From Pseudomonas sp. GM18 (GTDB lineage: Bacteria; Pseudomonadota; Gammaproteobacteria; Pseudomonadales; Pseudomonadaceae), in contig NZ_AKJT01000041.1 in NCBI RefSeq assembly GCF_000282195.1, forward strand, positions 1-64,000: a stretch of DNA of 64,000 bases, in the 5' to 3' direction. The translations under genes and the position numbers were made by a program. Each line of letters opens with the position of its first letter. The first letter of the stretch is position 1. This document shows positions 18,236 through 26,252 of this stretch, piece by piece. Below the pieces are notes generated by a model. The model worked only from the letters and a program-made list of their open reading frames with translations, ran no database searches and was not told the DNA's origin.

Positions 18236-19354
18236 TCAAGCCTCGGCAAAACGCTTTAGCTGCATCTCCTGCAAACGGCTGAGGGTGCGGCGAAACGGGA
18301 ACTCCAGATAGCCCTCGGTGTACAACGCCTCCATCGGCACCTGCGCTTCGAGGTACAGCGGCACCTTGCGGTCGTAGCATTCGTCCACCAGCGCAATGAA
18401 CCGCCGCACACCGTCGTCATGCACCGACAACTGCGGTAACTCGCGATCCCCCGCCGCCACCCGCTCGACACCGTCTTCAGTGCCGCGGGCGATGCGCCCT
18501 TCGCGCTTTTGCGCGCTGAGATTGGGCACGTCACTCAACAGAATAGCGCTGAAGGTATCGCACAGGGCCATGAAGTCCATGGCGGCAAAAGGCTGCTCGC
18601 AGACCTCGGCGTAACGGCACCAGAGCACGGTTCGACTGGCCTGCATGACATTGACCGAACGGTAGCCGATCTGCACCGGAGCGCTGGACAGCGACTGGCC
18701 GACGGTCAAGGCCTTGAACACGTCGCCGAGGGCACCGGGCTGACCCGGAACGTTCACCCAGTAACGCTGCAGGCCGGCGCCAGGGTGCAGGCGATGATCT
18801 TCCCCGCCATCCACCGCAATCACCTGCATGTGCTGCTTGATCGCGGTAATCGCCGGCACGAACCGGTCGCGGTTGAAGCCATCGGCGTACAGCTGATCCG
18901 GCGGTTGGTTGGAGGTGCAGACCACCACCACGCCCTGCTCGAACATCACCTGAAACAAACGCCCGAGAATGATCGCGTCACCGATGTCGTTGACGAACAG
19001 TTCATCGAAACACAGCACCCGCACTTCCTGGCTCAGCTCGCGGGCCAGGGCCTTCAGCGGGTCGGCAGTGCCGGTCAATTGGAAGGAGCGCTGATGCACC
19101 CAGCCCATGAAGTGGTGAAAGTGCTGCCGCCGGGCCGGGACGCGCAGGTTTTGATAGAACTGATCCATCAACCAGGTCTTGCCCCGCCCAACCGGCCCCC
19201 AGAGGTACACGCCAGTGATGGACGCGCGGCCTTCCTGCAAGGCTTCGTGGCATTTTTGCAGCGCCCACACGGCATGTTCCTGGGCTTCGTCCTGGACGAA
19301 ACCCTTCTGTTCGATGGCGTGTTGCCAGGCGCTTAAGGGAGAGTCGACATTCAT
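18236..19354 (-). CDS. zapE: ZapE/AFG1-type P-loop ATPase
   Basis: A 372-residue AFG1-family ATPase. Walker A is GPVGRGKT near residue 53, Walker B is CFDELFVNDIGDA near residue 115, and an SNQPPDQLYADGFNR segment follows. In E. coli ZapE associates with the FtsZ ring late in constriction. Length and motif order agree with ZapE. The first residues MNVDSPLSAWQHAI start normally at 19354. A REPIN lies just upstream of the gene. Confidence 0.9.
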   Translation of the reverse strand: MNVDSPLSAWQHAIEQKGFVQDEAQEHAVWALQKCHEALQEGRASITGVYLWGPVGRGKTWLMDQFYQNLRVPARRQHFHHFMGWVHQRSFQLTGTADPLKALARELSQEVRVLCFDELFVNDIGDAIILGRLFQVMFEQGVVVVCTSNQPPDQLYADGFNRDRFVPAITAIKQHMQVIAVDGGEDHRLHPGAGLQRYWVNVPGQPGALGDVFKALTVGQSLSSAPVQIGYRSVNVMQASRTVLWCRYAEVCEQPFAAMDFMALCDTFSAILLSDVPNLSAQKREGRIARGTEDGVERVAAGDRELPQLSVHDDGVRRFIALVDECYDRKVPLYLEAQVPMEALYTEGYLEFPFRRTLSRLQEMQLKRFAEA

Positions 19355-19397
19355 GCGCGGCAGTATACGTCTCTATAGCGGCTCGCCAAGCCTGGCC

Positions 19398-19544
19398 GTA
19401 GCAGCTGTCGAGCACCGCGAGGCAGCGTTCGGCTGCGCAGCAGTCGTAAATCCTGAATGCACAGTGTGTCTGACGGACCGCGGCGCCTGATTTTACGACG
19501 GCTTCGCCGCCGAACGCTGCCTCGCGGTGCTCGACAGCTGCTAC
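19398..19544. repeat. REPIN, chimeric inner arms
   Basis: Inverted arms of about 50 bp. The outer 36 bases of both arms match perfectly and share a private variant (GCACCGCGAGGCAGC) not seen in other copies. The inner palindromes differ: GGCTGCGCAGCAG on the left versus a GGCGGCGAAGCCG type on the right. Confidence 0.9.
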
Positions 19545-19556
19545 ATCGGCCGGTGG

Positions 19557-19898
19557 TTACAGCGAGATGTCCAGCCGGGCGATCTTGCCCTGTTCATTGA
19601 GGCGGAACATGTAGCGCAGTTCCAGCGGGCTGCCGGGAAAGGTGCCGGAGATCAGGTTGTGCACCAGCACTTTGCCGGTGCGCTGCTGAACGTCGAGCAC
19701 CTCGACCCGGGGCTGATAACGTTGTGCAGTGTCTTGCATCCACTGGGCGATGGCTTGGGTGCCGACCTGATGCTGGCCCTCATCGAACACGTTGGCATCC
19801 TCAGCGAAAAAACTGGCGACCCTCGAGGTGTCGCGAGCATTGGCGGCAGCAATGTAGGCGGCGATGGCAGGGGCCAGTGAAGAGGCTGGACTGGACAT
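19557..19898 (-). CDS. NTF2/SnoaL-like fold protein
   Basis: A 113-residue protein with the SnoaL/NTF2-like pattern: an N-terminal helix IAAYIAAANARDTSRVASFFAED, then strands ending in ELRYMFRLNEQGKIARLDI. Members range from isomerases to ligand-binding proteins, so no reaction is assigned. AAGGAGC lies just before the ATG. It follows the YafY-like regulator gene on the same strand after 52 bases, and the two may be transcribed together. Confidence 0.82.
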   Translation of the reverse strand: MSSPASSLAPAIAAYIAAANARDTSRVASFFAEDANVFDEGQHQVGTQAIAQWMQDTAQRYQPRVEVLDVQQRTGKVLVHNLISGTFPGSPLELRYMFRLNEQGKIARLDISL

Positions 19899-19950
19899 GT
19901 TTACGGCTCCTTGTGAGTTGATTCTGGAGCCATGCTAAAACAAGCCAGTG

Positions 19951-20667
19951 TCAGTTCTTGTCAGGAGTGAAACGCCCTGCTTCGTCCAGTTGCATCTGCT
20001 TGCGCCAGGTGCGCAACAGGTCGCTGCGCCGCCCCGGATAGCGCTCACCCTGTTCACTGGCGGCCGAGATCCGGTCGGTGCGAAACGTGCGATAGGCACT
20101 GCGCAACTCACACCAGGCGACGATGATCCGCACCTCATTGAGAAACCCCAGGGCCAGTGGCCAGATCAGCCGTTGGCTAGGCACCTGGTTGGCGTCCGCG
20201 TAATCGATGTGCAGCTTGGCCTGATCGCGGATGGCCTGGCGAAACACATTCAACGGCACGGCGTTTTGCGGATAGCCATAACCCGGCGGGCCCGGCAACA
20301 CCGTCGGGTTACGCAAGGCGTCCTGGGCCGTCGGGTCGAGCACCGCGGCGATTTTTGCCAGGGCATCGGCCGCAGCCTTGCTCAAGACCTCATCCCCCCG
20401 CTGATCCACGTAGCGCAAACCGAGCACGATGGCTTCGGTCTCGTCGGCATTGAGCATCAAGGGCGGCAGAAACAGACCGCTGCGCAACACATAACCGATC
20501 CCCGCCTCGCCAAAAATCGGCGCGCCGAGTGCGGTGAGTTCAGCGATGTCGCGGTACAGCGTGCGCTCGGAAATCTCGAGCTCGCTGGCCAATGTCGCGG
20601 CAGTCACCGGACGACTTTTGCCGCGCAGCACTTGTAACAAGGTCAGTAAACGGCTGGTTCGCGACAC
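19951..20667 (-). CDS. YafY-type transcriptional regulator (HTH + WYL)
   Basis: A 238-residue DeoR/YafY-family regulator. An N-terminal winged helix (SRTSRLLTLLQVLRG...LASELEISERTLYRDIAEL) is followed by a WYL domain with LPPLMLNADETEAIVLGLRY and a C-terminal RSAYRTFRTDRI. WYL domains sense nucleic-acid ligands or small molecules. I place the start at the GTG at 20667 because AAAGGAG lies ten bases upstream and the protein then begins exactly at the HTH; an ATG at 20802 would add 45 residues overlapping speB. It may control the NTF2-like gene downstream. Confidence 0.85.
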   Translation of the reverse strand: MSRTSRLLTLLQVLRGKSRPVTAATLASELEISERTLYRDIAELTALGAPIFGEAGIGYVLRSGLFLPPLMLNADETEAIVLGLRYVDQRGDEVLSKAAADALAKIAAVLDPTAQDALRNPTVLPGPPGYGYPQNAVPLNVFRQAIRDQAKLHIDYADANQVPSQRLIWPLALGFLNEVRIIVAWCELRSAYRTFRTDRISAASEQGERYPGRRSDLLRTWRKQMQLDEAGRFTPDKN

Positions 20668-20773
20668 GGTCGGCAGGCTCCTTTCTGGCAGTCGCCAGAG
20701 CTTAGCAGAGGCTGCTGTCAGAAAGTGGCAGTAGCGATAGGTCGCTCTGAAAAGCTTCGCGGGCAAGTCAGGG

Positions 20774-21733
20774 CTATCGATCGACCTTATGCCTGGCCGC
20801 ATACAAACACAGCATCTCCATGGCCAAGGTCGCCGCGGCCAGTGAGGTAATGTCGGCGTGGTCGTAGGCCGGCGCCACTTCCACCACGTCCATTCCCACC
20901 AGGTTGATCCCGCGCAAACCGCCGAGAATCTCCAGCGCCTGCACCGTGCTCAAGCCACCGCACACCGGCGTACCAGTGCCTGGCGCGAAGGCCGGGTCGA
21001 GGCAGTCGATGTCGAAGGTCAAATACACCGGGTGATCGCCGACCCGCGCACGAATCGCCTCGACGATCGCCTCGCACCCTTGCCGATGCACCTGCCGCGC
21101 ATCCAGCACCTGAAAGCCCTGATGATCGTCATTGGTGGTGCGCAAGCCGATTTGCACCGAACGCGACGGATCCACCAGCCCTTCCCTGGCCGCATGCCAG
21201 AACATCGTGCCGTGATCGACGCGCTTGCCCTCTTCATCCGGCCAGGTGTCGCTGTGGGCGTCGAAGTGAATCAATGACAACGGGCCATGCTGGCGGGCAT
21301 AGGCCTTGAGCAGCGGATAACTGATGAAGTGATCGCCGCCGAAGGTCAGCATCGCGCAACCGTTATTCAGGATGTGCCCGGCATGGGCTTCGATGCTTTC
21401 CGGCACCGATTGCGGCGTGCCGTAATCGAAGGCGCAATCGCCGTAGTCGATGACCGCCAAGTGATCGAACGGGTCGAACGTCCACGGCCAATGGCGTTCC
21501 CAGGCGATCCCGGTGGACGCCGCCCGTATGCCGCGCGGTCCAAAACGCGCGCCGGGGCGGTTGCTGGTGGCGGTGTCGAACGGCACGCCGCTGACCACCA
21601 CGTCGACGCCACGCAAGTCGCGGCTGTAGCGACGGCGCATGAAACTGGTGATACCGGCGTAGGTGCTTTCGGCGGCAGTCCCGTAAAGACTGTCGCGGGT
21701 CATGGCCTGATCGTTCTGTGCAGGGACGTCCAT
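20774..21733 (-). CDS. speB: Agmatinase SpeB
   Basis: A 319-residue Mn-dependent ureohydrolase that splits agmatine into putrescine and urea. The metal-binding motifs are GGDHFISY, FDAHSDT and FDIDCLDPAFAPGTGTP. Segments such as GVPFDTATSNRPGARFGP, DHGTMF and GMDVVEVAPAYD follow E. coli SpeB closely, more so than the guanidinobutyrase or guanidinopropionase types of Pseudomonas. AAGGAA precedes the ATG. It lies 22 bases downstream of a polyamine-binding protein gene, with a divergent LysR gene beyond, which together suggest an agmatine/polyamine uptake and catabolism unit. Confidence 0.92.
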   Translation of the reverse strand: MDVPAQNDQAMTRDSLYGTAAESTYAGITSFMRRRYSRDLRGVDVVVSGVPFDTATSNRPGARFGPRGIRAASTGIAWERHWPWTFDPFDHLAVIDYGDCAFDYGTPQSVPESIEAHAGHILNNGCAMLTFGGDHFISYPLLKAYARQHGPLSLIHFDAHSDTWPDEEGKRVDHGTMFWHAAREGLVDPSRSVQIGLRTTNDDHQGFQVLDARQVHRQGCEAIVEAIRARVGDHPVYLTFDIDCLDPAFAPGTGTPVCGGLSTVQALEILGGLRGINLVGMDVVEVAPAYDHADITSLAAATLAMEMLCLYAARHKVDR

Positions 21734-21755
21734 GGGTGTGTTCCTTATTGTTGGC

Positions 21756-22847
21756 TTATTGGCGGCTACGGAAAGTGGTCCACAGACGGGTGCGCTGACG
21801 CATGTCCTTGAGGCTCATGCTGCGGTCGGCGTACAGCCGCTCACGCACCTCGCTCTGCGGGTAGATATCGGGATCGCTGCGCACCGCCTCATCCACCAAC
21901 AGCGTCGCCGCCTGATTGGCCGTGGCGAAGAACAGCGTATTGGTCAGCGCCGCAACGGATTCGGGGCGCAACATGAACTCGATGAAAGCTCGGGCAGCTT
22001 CCGGGTGCGGCGCATCCTTGGGGATCGCCAGGTTGTCCTGCCACACCAGCGTGCCTTCACGCGGAATGCGGTACGCCACCTCGAACGGTTTATTGGCCTT
22101 GCGCGCCTGATCGGCGGCCATGCTCGCGTCACCGTTGTAGGTCAGTGCCAGGCAAACGCTGCCATTGGCCAGATCGTTGATCTGCCGCCCGGTGGCGACG
22201 TACAGCACCGACGGCTGTAGCTGACGCAACAGGGTGTCGGCGGCTGTCAGATCAGCCTTGTCAGTGCTGTAGGGATCTTTACCCAAGTAATGCAGCGCCA
22301 GGCCAATCACCTCTTGCGGCGAATCGAGAATCGCGATGCCGCAGTCTTTCAGTTTGCTGGCGTATTCGGGCTTGAACAGCAGGTCCAGGCTGTTGAGCGG
22401 AACATTGGGCAAACGTTGTTTTACCGCCTCGACATTCATCCCGAGCCCGAGCGTGCCCCAGGTGTAAGGCACGCCATACCGATTGCCGGGGTCGACCGCC
22501 GCCAGTTTTTCCAGCATGTCCGGGTCGAGGTTGGCGTAACCCTTGAGGCCATCGTGAGCAATTTCCTTCAGCGCGCCCGCCGCCAGGCCGCGCGCCAGAA
22601 CACTGGACGACGGCACCACCACGTCGTAACCGCTGCCGCCGGTGAGCAGTTTGGTTTCCAGGACTTCCGGCGTGTCGAACGTGTCGTAGCGCACCTGGAT
22701 ACCGGTTTCCTTTTCGAAACGCTGCAAGGTCTCGGGCGCCACGTAATCGGCCCAACTGTAGAGATTGAGGACTTTTTCCTCAGCCTGGGCCGGCACGGCC
22801 ATGGCGAGGAACAGCGCGGGTAAACACAGCTTGAAGAGCGGAGCCAT
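21756..22847 (-). CDS. PotF-like polyamine ABC-transporter binding protein
   Basis: A 363-residue periplasmic solute-binding protein with a signal peptide ending in AQA (about residue 22) and the spermidine/putrescine-binding pattern LNLYSWADYVAPETLQRFEKETGI near the start of the mature chain. It would bind putrescine or related amines for an ABC importer, but no permease or ATPase genes are nearby, so it must share an importer encoded elsewhere. The ATG at 22847 is preferred to a GTG at 22856. It is in an operon with speB and divergent from a LysR gene. Confidence 0.87.
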   Translation of the reverse strand: MAPLFKLCLPALFLAMAVPAQAEEKVLNLYSWADYVAPETLQRFEKETGIQVRYDTFDTPEVLETKLLTGGSGYDVVVPSSSVLARGLAAGALKEIAHDGLKGYANLDPDMLEKLAAVDPGNRYGVPYTWGTLGLGMNVEAVKQRLPNVPLNSLDLLFKPEYASKLKDCGIAILDSPQEVIGLALHYLGKDPYSTDKADLTAADTLLRQLQPSVLYVATGRQINDLANGSVCLALTYNGDASMAADQARKANKPFEVAYRIPREGTLVWQDNLAIPKDAPHPEAARAFIEFMLRPESVAALTNTLFFATANQAATLLVDEAVRSDPDIYPQSEVRERLYADRSMSLKDMRQRTRLWTTFRSRQ

Positions 22848-22948
22848 GACGAACACCTGACTGGAGGAAGTGGTTGCAGGATGCGTCGTCGGTTACATTG
22901 GAAAAATACCAGGTTAGTTATCCTGACTTTATTGCGGAGTAATGTTTG

Positions 22949-23842
22949 ATGCTCGGTCAACTGCATGATCTGGACCTGCACCTGCTGCGCCTGTTTGTCA
23001 GCGTGGTGGAGTGCGGAGGCTTCAGCGCGGCCCAGGGTGACCTGGGGCTGAGCCAGTCAAGCATCAGCCAGCAGATGGCCAAGCTCGAAACCCGGCTCGG
23101 TTATCGCCTGTGCAGTCGCGGCAAGGGCGGGTTCAAGATCACGCCCAAGGGCGAACAGTTGCTTGTTGCCACCCGTGCCTTGTTCGAATCAATCGAAGCG
23201 TTCCGCCATCAATCCAACGGTGTGGCCGGACGTTTGATCGGCGAAGTGCGCCTGGGTTTGTCCGAAGCGCTTGATCAGTCGGTGTTGCAACGGGTGGCCG
23301 AGGCGATCCGGCGCTTTCGCGAACGGGACGAATCGGTGCGTATCGAGTTGATCAGCGCCATGCCCGGCGAAATGGAACGGCTGTTGTTGCAACAACGGCT
23401 GGACCTGGCGATTGGCTATTTCTCACAGGCGCAGCGTGCTTTTGACTACCGTGAACTGTTCACCGAAACCCAGCATCTGTACTGCGCCTCCGGGCATCCA
23501 CTGTTCACCGATGACGCCCCTGACGATCAAGCGCTCCAGGCCTGCGACCGGGTCGATCACCCCTATCGTTTCCTGCGCAGCGACGAGCCGTTTCAGGGGG
23601 AAATGTGTTCGGCGCGGTCCGAGCAGGTCGAAGGCACCCTCGCCTTCATTCTGTCCGGCAAGCATGTGGGGTATTTGCCCGATCACTTCGCACGTAGCTG
23701 GGAAGACAAAGGATTGCTCCGTGCCGTGCGCCAGGATGACATGAGTTTCGAGGTAGCGTTCCACCTGGCCCGCCATCGCGCACAGGTGCCGGGGGATGCG
23801 CAAAAGGCGTTTGAAGAGGATCTGCTGGCGGCGTTTGTCTGA
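22949..23842 (+). CDS. LysR-family regulator (divergent from polyamine genes)
   Basis: A 297-residue LysR-type regulator: N-terminal winged helix (LHLLRLFVSVVECGGFSAAQGDLGLSQSSISQQMAKLE) and a C-terminal substrate-binding domain. The ATG at 22949 has CGGAG nine bases upstream; a TTG three bases earlier is less likely. It is transcribed away from the polyamine-binding protein/speB operon across a 101-base AT-rich gap, the usual layout when a LysR protein controls its neighbour. Inducer unknown. Confidence 0.88.
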   Translation: MLGQLHDLDLHLLRLFVSVVECGGFSAAQGDLGLSQSSISQQMAKLETRLGYRLCSRGKGGFKITPKGEQLLVATRALFESIEAFRHQSNGVAGRLIGEVRLGLSEALDQSVLQRVAEAIRRFRERDESVRIELISAMPGEMERLLLQQRLDLAIGYFSQAQRAFDYRELFTETQHLYCASGHPLFTDDAPDDQALQACDRVDHPYRFLRSDEPFQGEMCSARSEQVEGTLAFILSGKHVGYLPDHFARSWEDKGLLRAVRQDDMSFEVAFHLARHRAQVPGDAQKAFEEDLLAAFV

Positions 23843-23844
23843 AC

Positions 23845-23932
23845 GTAGGAGCGAGGCTTGCCCGCGAAGGATGCGCCGCGGTTTTTCAGGTATTACGCGT
23901 CATCGTTCTTCGCGGGCAAGCCTCGCTCCTAC
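23845..23932. repeat. REP inverted repeat, second family
   Basis: Perfect 25-bp arms, GTAGGAGCGAGGCTTGCCCG... (23845-23869) and its complement (23908-23932), with a 38-base spacer. The GTAGGAGCGAG start marks the common Pseudomonas REP family, distinct from the other repeats here. It starts three bases after the LysR stop. Confidence 0.9.
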
Positions 23933-24012
23933 AGGATTTTGCCGTGGCCAGACCGTTCTGGCATCCTGCGCACCCTTTTCCGACCGGCCCGCCTTCTGGC
24001 ACGCACCTGACC

Positions 24013-25488
24013 ATGACCGCAGCTGAAAAAACCGCTTCCCCACGTCACAACGATCTGATTTACGGCCTGGACGACCGCCCTCACCTGACCGCCACGGTCT
24101 TCGCCGCCCTGCAACATGTACTGGCGAGTTTCGTCGGCATCATCACCCCGACGCTGATCATGGGCAGCGCCCTGGGCCTGCAAAGTGAAGTGCCTTATCT
24201 GATCAGCATGGCGCTGTTCGTCTCGGGGCTGGGCACGTTTGTGCAGGCGCGGCGGTTCGGCCCGGTCGGCTCCGGCCTGTTGTGCCTGCAAGGCACCAGT
24301 TTCTCGTTCATTAGCGTGATTCTCAGCGCCGGGTTCATGGTCAAGGCGCGAGGCGGTGGCACCGATGAAATCCTGTCGACGATTTTCGGCGTGTGCTTTT
24401 TCGCCGCGTTCATCGAAGTGGTGTTGAGCCAGTTCATCGGCAAGCTGCGGATGCTGATCACCCCGGTGGTGACCGGCACCATCATTACCCTCATGGGCCT
24501 GTCGCTGATCAAGGTCGCCATGACCGACATCGCCGGCGGTTTCGGTGCGGCGGATCTCGGCGCGGCCAGCCATCTGGCGTTGGCGGCATTGGTGCTGGGA
24601 ACCATCGTGGTGTTGAACCGGGTAGACGTGCCGTTCCTGCGCCTGGGAGCAATCGTCATCGGCCTGGCCCTCGGTTATGCAGTCGCGTGGTTCATGGGCC
24701 TGGTCGATTTCGCCAGCCTGCCCGCCGTGCCGCTGATGAGCGTGCCTGTGCCGTTCAAGTACGGTTTTTCCTTCGATTGGGTGGCGTTTGTGCCGGTGGC
24801 GGTGATTTTCCTGGTGTCGCCCCTCGAAGCCGCCGGTGACCTGACGGCCAATTCGATGATTTCCCGGCAGCCGGTCAAAGGCCCGGTGTATATCCGTCGG
24901 ATCAAGTCCGGGCTGCTGGCCGACGGCCTCAACTCGGCCATGGCGGCGGTATTCAACAGCATGCCGATGGTGACCTTCGCCCAGAACAACGGGGTGATCC
25001 AGCTCACTGGCGTGGCCAGCCGTTATGTGGCGTTTTTCATTGCCGGTTTGTTGGTGCTGCTGGGCTTGTTCCCGATGATCGGCGCGGTGCTGCAATTGAT
25101 GCCCAAACCGGTGCTCGGCGGTGCCGAACTGGTGATGTTCGGCACCGTGGCAGTGGCCGGGATCAAGATCCTCGCCGAGGCCGGCCTGCATCGGCGCAAC
25201 ATGCTGATCGTGGCGATTTCCCTCGGCATGGGCCTGGGCGTCGCGGCGGTGCCTGAAGTCTTGCGCGAGCTGCCGAAGGCGCTGCACAACATCTTCGAAT
25301 CGCCGATCACTGTCGGTGCGTTGTGCGCTATCGTGCTGAATATCTTCCTGCCCGAAGAGTTCATCGAGCTGGAAGAAGACGAGTTCGACCCGGAAGCCTC
25401 GGTGCTTCAGGTGATGCAGAACCCGGATGTTCCGGCCAAGGGTGAACCCGCGTCGCCTGTGGCTGTCGCACAGTTGAACCGTCCGTAA
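24013..25488 (+). CDS. NCS2 nucleobase permease (xanthine/uric acid type)
   Basis: A 491-residue inner-membrane transporter of the nucleobase:cation symporter-2 family. It follows E. coli XanQ over its length: DLIYGLDDRP, GPVGSGLLCLQGTSFSF, SLIKV, PFKYGFSF, LEAAGDLTA and TFAQNNGVIQLTGVASRYV. The substrate is probably xanthine or urate, driven by protons. The start is uncertain: I prefer the ATG at 24013 because the protein then begins as relatives do, though no clear ribosome-binding site precedes it; GTG at 23944 is the alternative. A long C-terminal tail is acidic (ELEEDEFD). Confidence 0.88.
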   Translation: MTAAEKTASPRHNDLIYGLDDRPHLTATVFAALQHVLASFVGIITPTLIMGSALGLQSEVPYLISMALFVSGLGTFVQARRFGPVGSGLLCLQGTSFSFISVILSAGFMVKARGGGTDEILSTIFGVCFFAAFIEVVLSQFIGKLRMLITPVVTGTIITLMGLSLIKVAMTDIAGGFGAADLGAASHLALAALVLGTIVVLNRVDVPFLRLGAIVIGLALGYAVAWFMGLVDFASLPAVPLMSVPVPFKYGFSFDWVAFVPVAVIFLVSPLEAAGDLTANSMISRQPVKGPVYIRRIKSGLLADGLNSAMAAVFNSMPMVTFAQNNGVIQLTGVASRYVAFFIAGLLVLLGLFPMIGAVLQLMPKPVLGGAELVMFGTVAVAGIKILAEAGLHRRNMLIVAISLGMGLGVAAVPEVLRELPKALHNIFESPITVGALCAIVLNIFLPEEFIELEEDEFDPEASVLQVMQNPDVPAKGEPASPVAVAQLNRP

Positions 25489-25494
25489 TGCTCG

Positions 25495-25525
25495 AAGGCC
25501 GAGCTTTGGGCGGTTCGGCCTTTTT
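25495..25525 (+). terminator. Rho-independent terminator after the NCS2 permease
   Basis: AAGGCCGA (25495-25502) pairs with TCGGCCTT (25515-25522), followed by TTTTTCTC. Confidence 0.88.
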
Positions 25526-25543
25526 CTCTACGAGAGCCCGTCC

Positions 25544-26017
25544 ATGCGCAGATTGCTAGCCCTGTCCCTATCCCTTCTATTGCTCTCCCTGAGCGCCTGC
25601 GCCTTGTTCCCCAGTCGCGACCCGCTGCACATTAATGTGGTCGGTATCGAACCGCTGCAAAGCCAGGAGCTGGAAGTGCGCTTCGCGGTAAAACTGCGCG
25701 TGCAAAACCCCAATGAAACCGCGATCGCCTACAACGGCGTGGCGCTGGACCTGGAGGTTAATGGCCGACCACTCGCCTCCGGCGTCAGCGATCAATCGGG
25801 CTCGATCCCACGGTTCTCCGAAGCGGTGATAGTGGTGCCGGTGAGCATCTCGGCGTTCACGGTGCTGCGTCAGACCCTCGGGTTGAGTCAGACGCAGACC
25901 CTGGACAATCTGCCCTACGTATTGCGCGGCAAACTGGCTGGCGGCGCGTTCGGCACCATGCGTTTTGTCGATCGCGGCAAGCTCAGCCTGCCGGGCTCGA
26001 TCTCCGGCACCTGGTAA
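25544..26017 (+). CDS. LEA14/WHy-domain lipoprotein
   Basis: A 157-residue lipoprotein. The signal peptide ends in LSLSAC, a lipobox with Cys19, followed by a single water-stress/hypersensitive-response (WHy, LEA type 2) domain: VRFAVKLRVQNPNETAIAYNG and LDLEVNGRPLASG are the typical strands. In plants the domain is linked to desiccation tolerance; in bacteria its role is unclear. The residues after Cys (ALF) give no inner-membrane retention signal, so outer-membrane attachment is likely. It has its own short upstream region after the permease terminator. Confidence 0.85.
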   Translation: MRRLLALSLSLLLLSLSACALFPSRDPLHINVVGIEPLQSQELEVRFAVKLRVQNPNETAIAYNGVALDLEVNGRPLASGVSDQSGSIPRFSEAVIVVPVSISAFTVLRQTLGLSQTQTLDNLPYVLRGKLAGGAFGTMRFVDRGKLSLPGSISGTW

Positions 26018-26062
26018 CGCGCTAGTAACGTAATTCTGTTCACTTACGCCGTAGTGCGATCT

Positions 26063-26207
26063 GTAGCAGCTGTCGAGCCTGCGAGGCTGCGTTCGGCTGC
26101 GAAGCAGTCGTGAGTCCGGCTGCCGTGGTGTATCTGATGCACCGCATTGTCTTATTTGACGACTGCTTCGCAGCCGAACGCAGCCTCGCAAGCTCGGCAG
26201 CTGCTAC
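26063..26207. repeat. REPIN, complete copy
   Basis: A 145-bp inverted repeat with arms beginning GTAGCAGCTG. Inner palindrome GGCTGCGAAGCAG is shared by both arms; the outer arms differ at a few positions. It occupies most of the gap between the WHy lipoprotein gene and the convergent PhoD-like gene. Confidence 0.9.
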
Positions 26208-26252
26208 AAGGAATGCGTCGCGGCTGAAATCGCTTAAGTGAACCGCAGCACG

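Noticed and set aside
20668..20802. N-terminal extension of the YafY-like regulator from an ATG at 20802.
   Set aside because: It would overlap speB and lacks a ribosome-binding site, while the GTG at 20667 has AAAGGAG upstream and begins the HTH.
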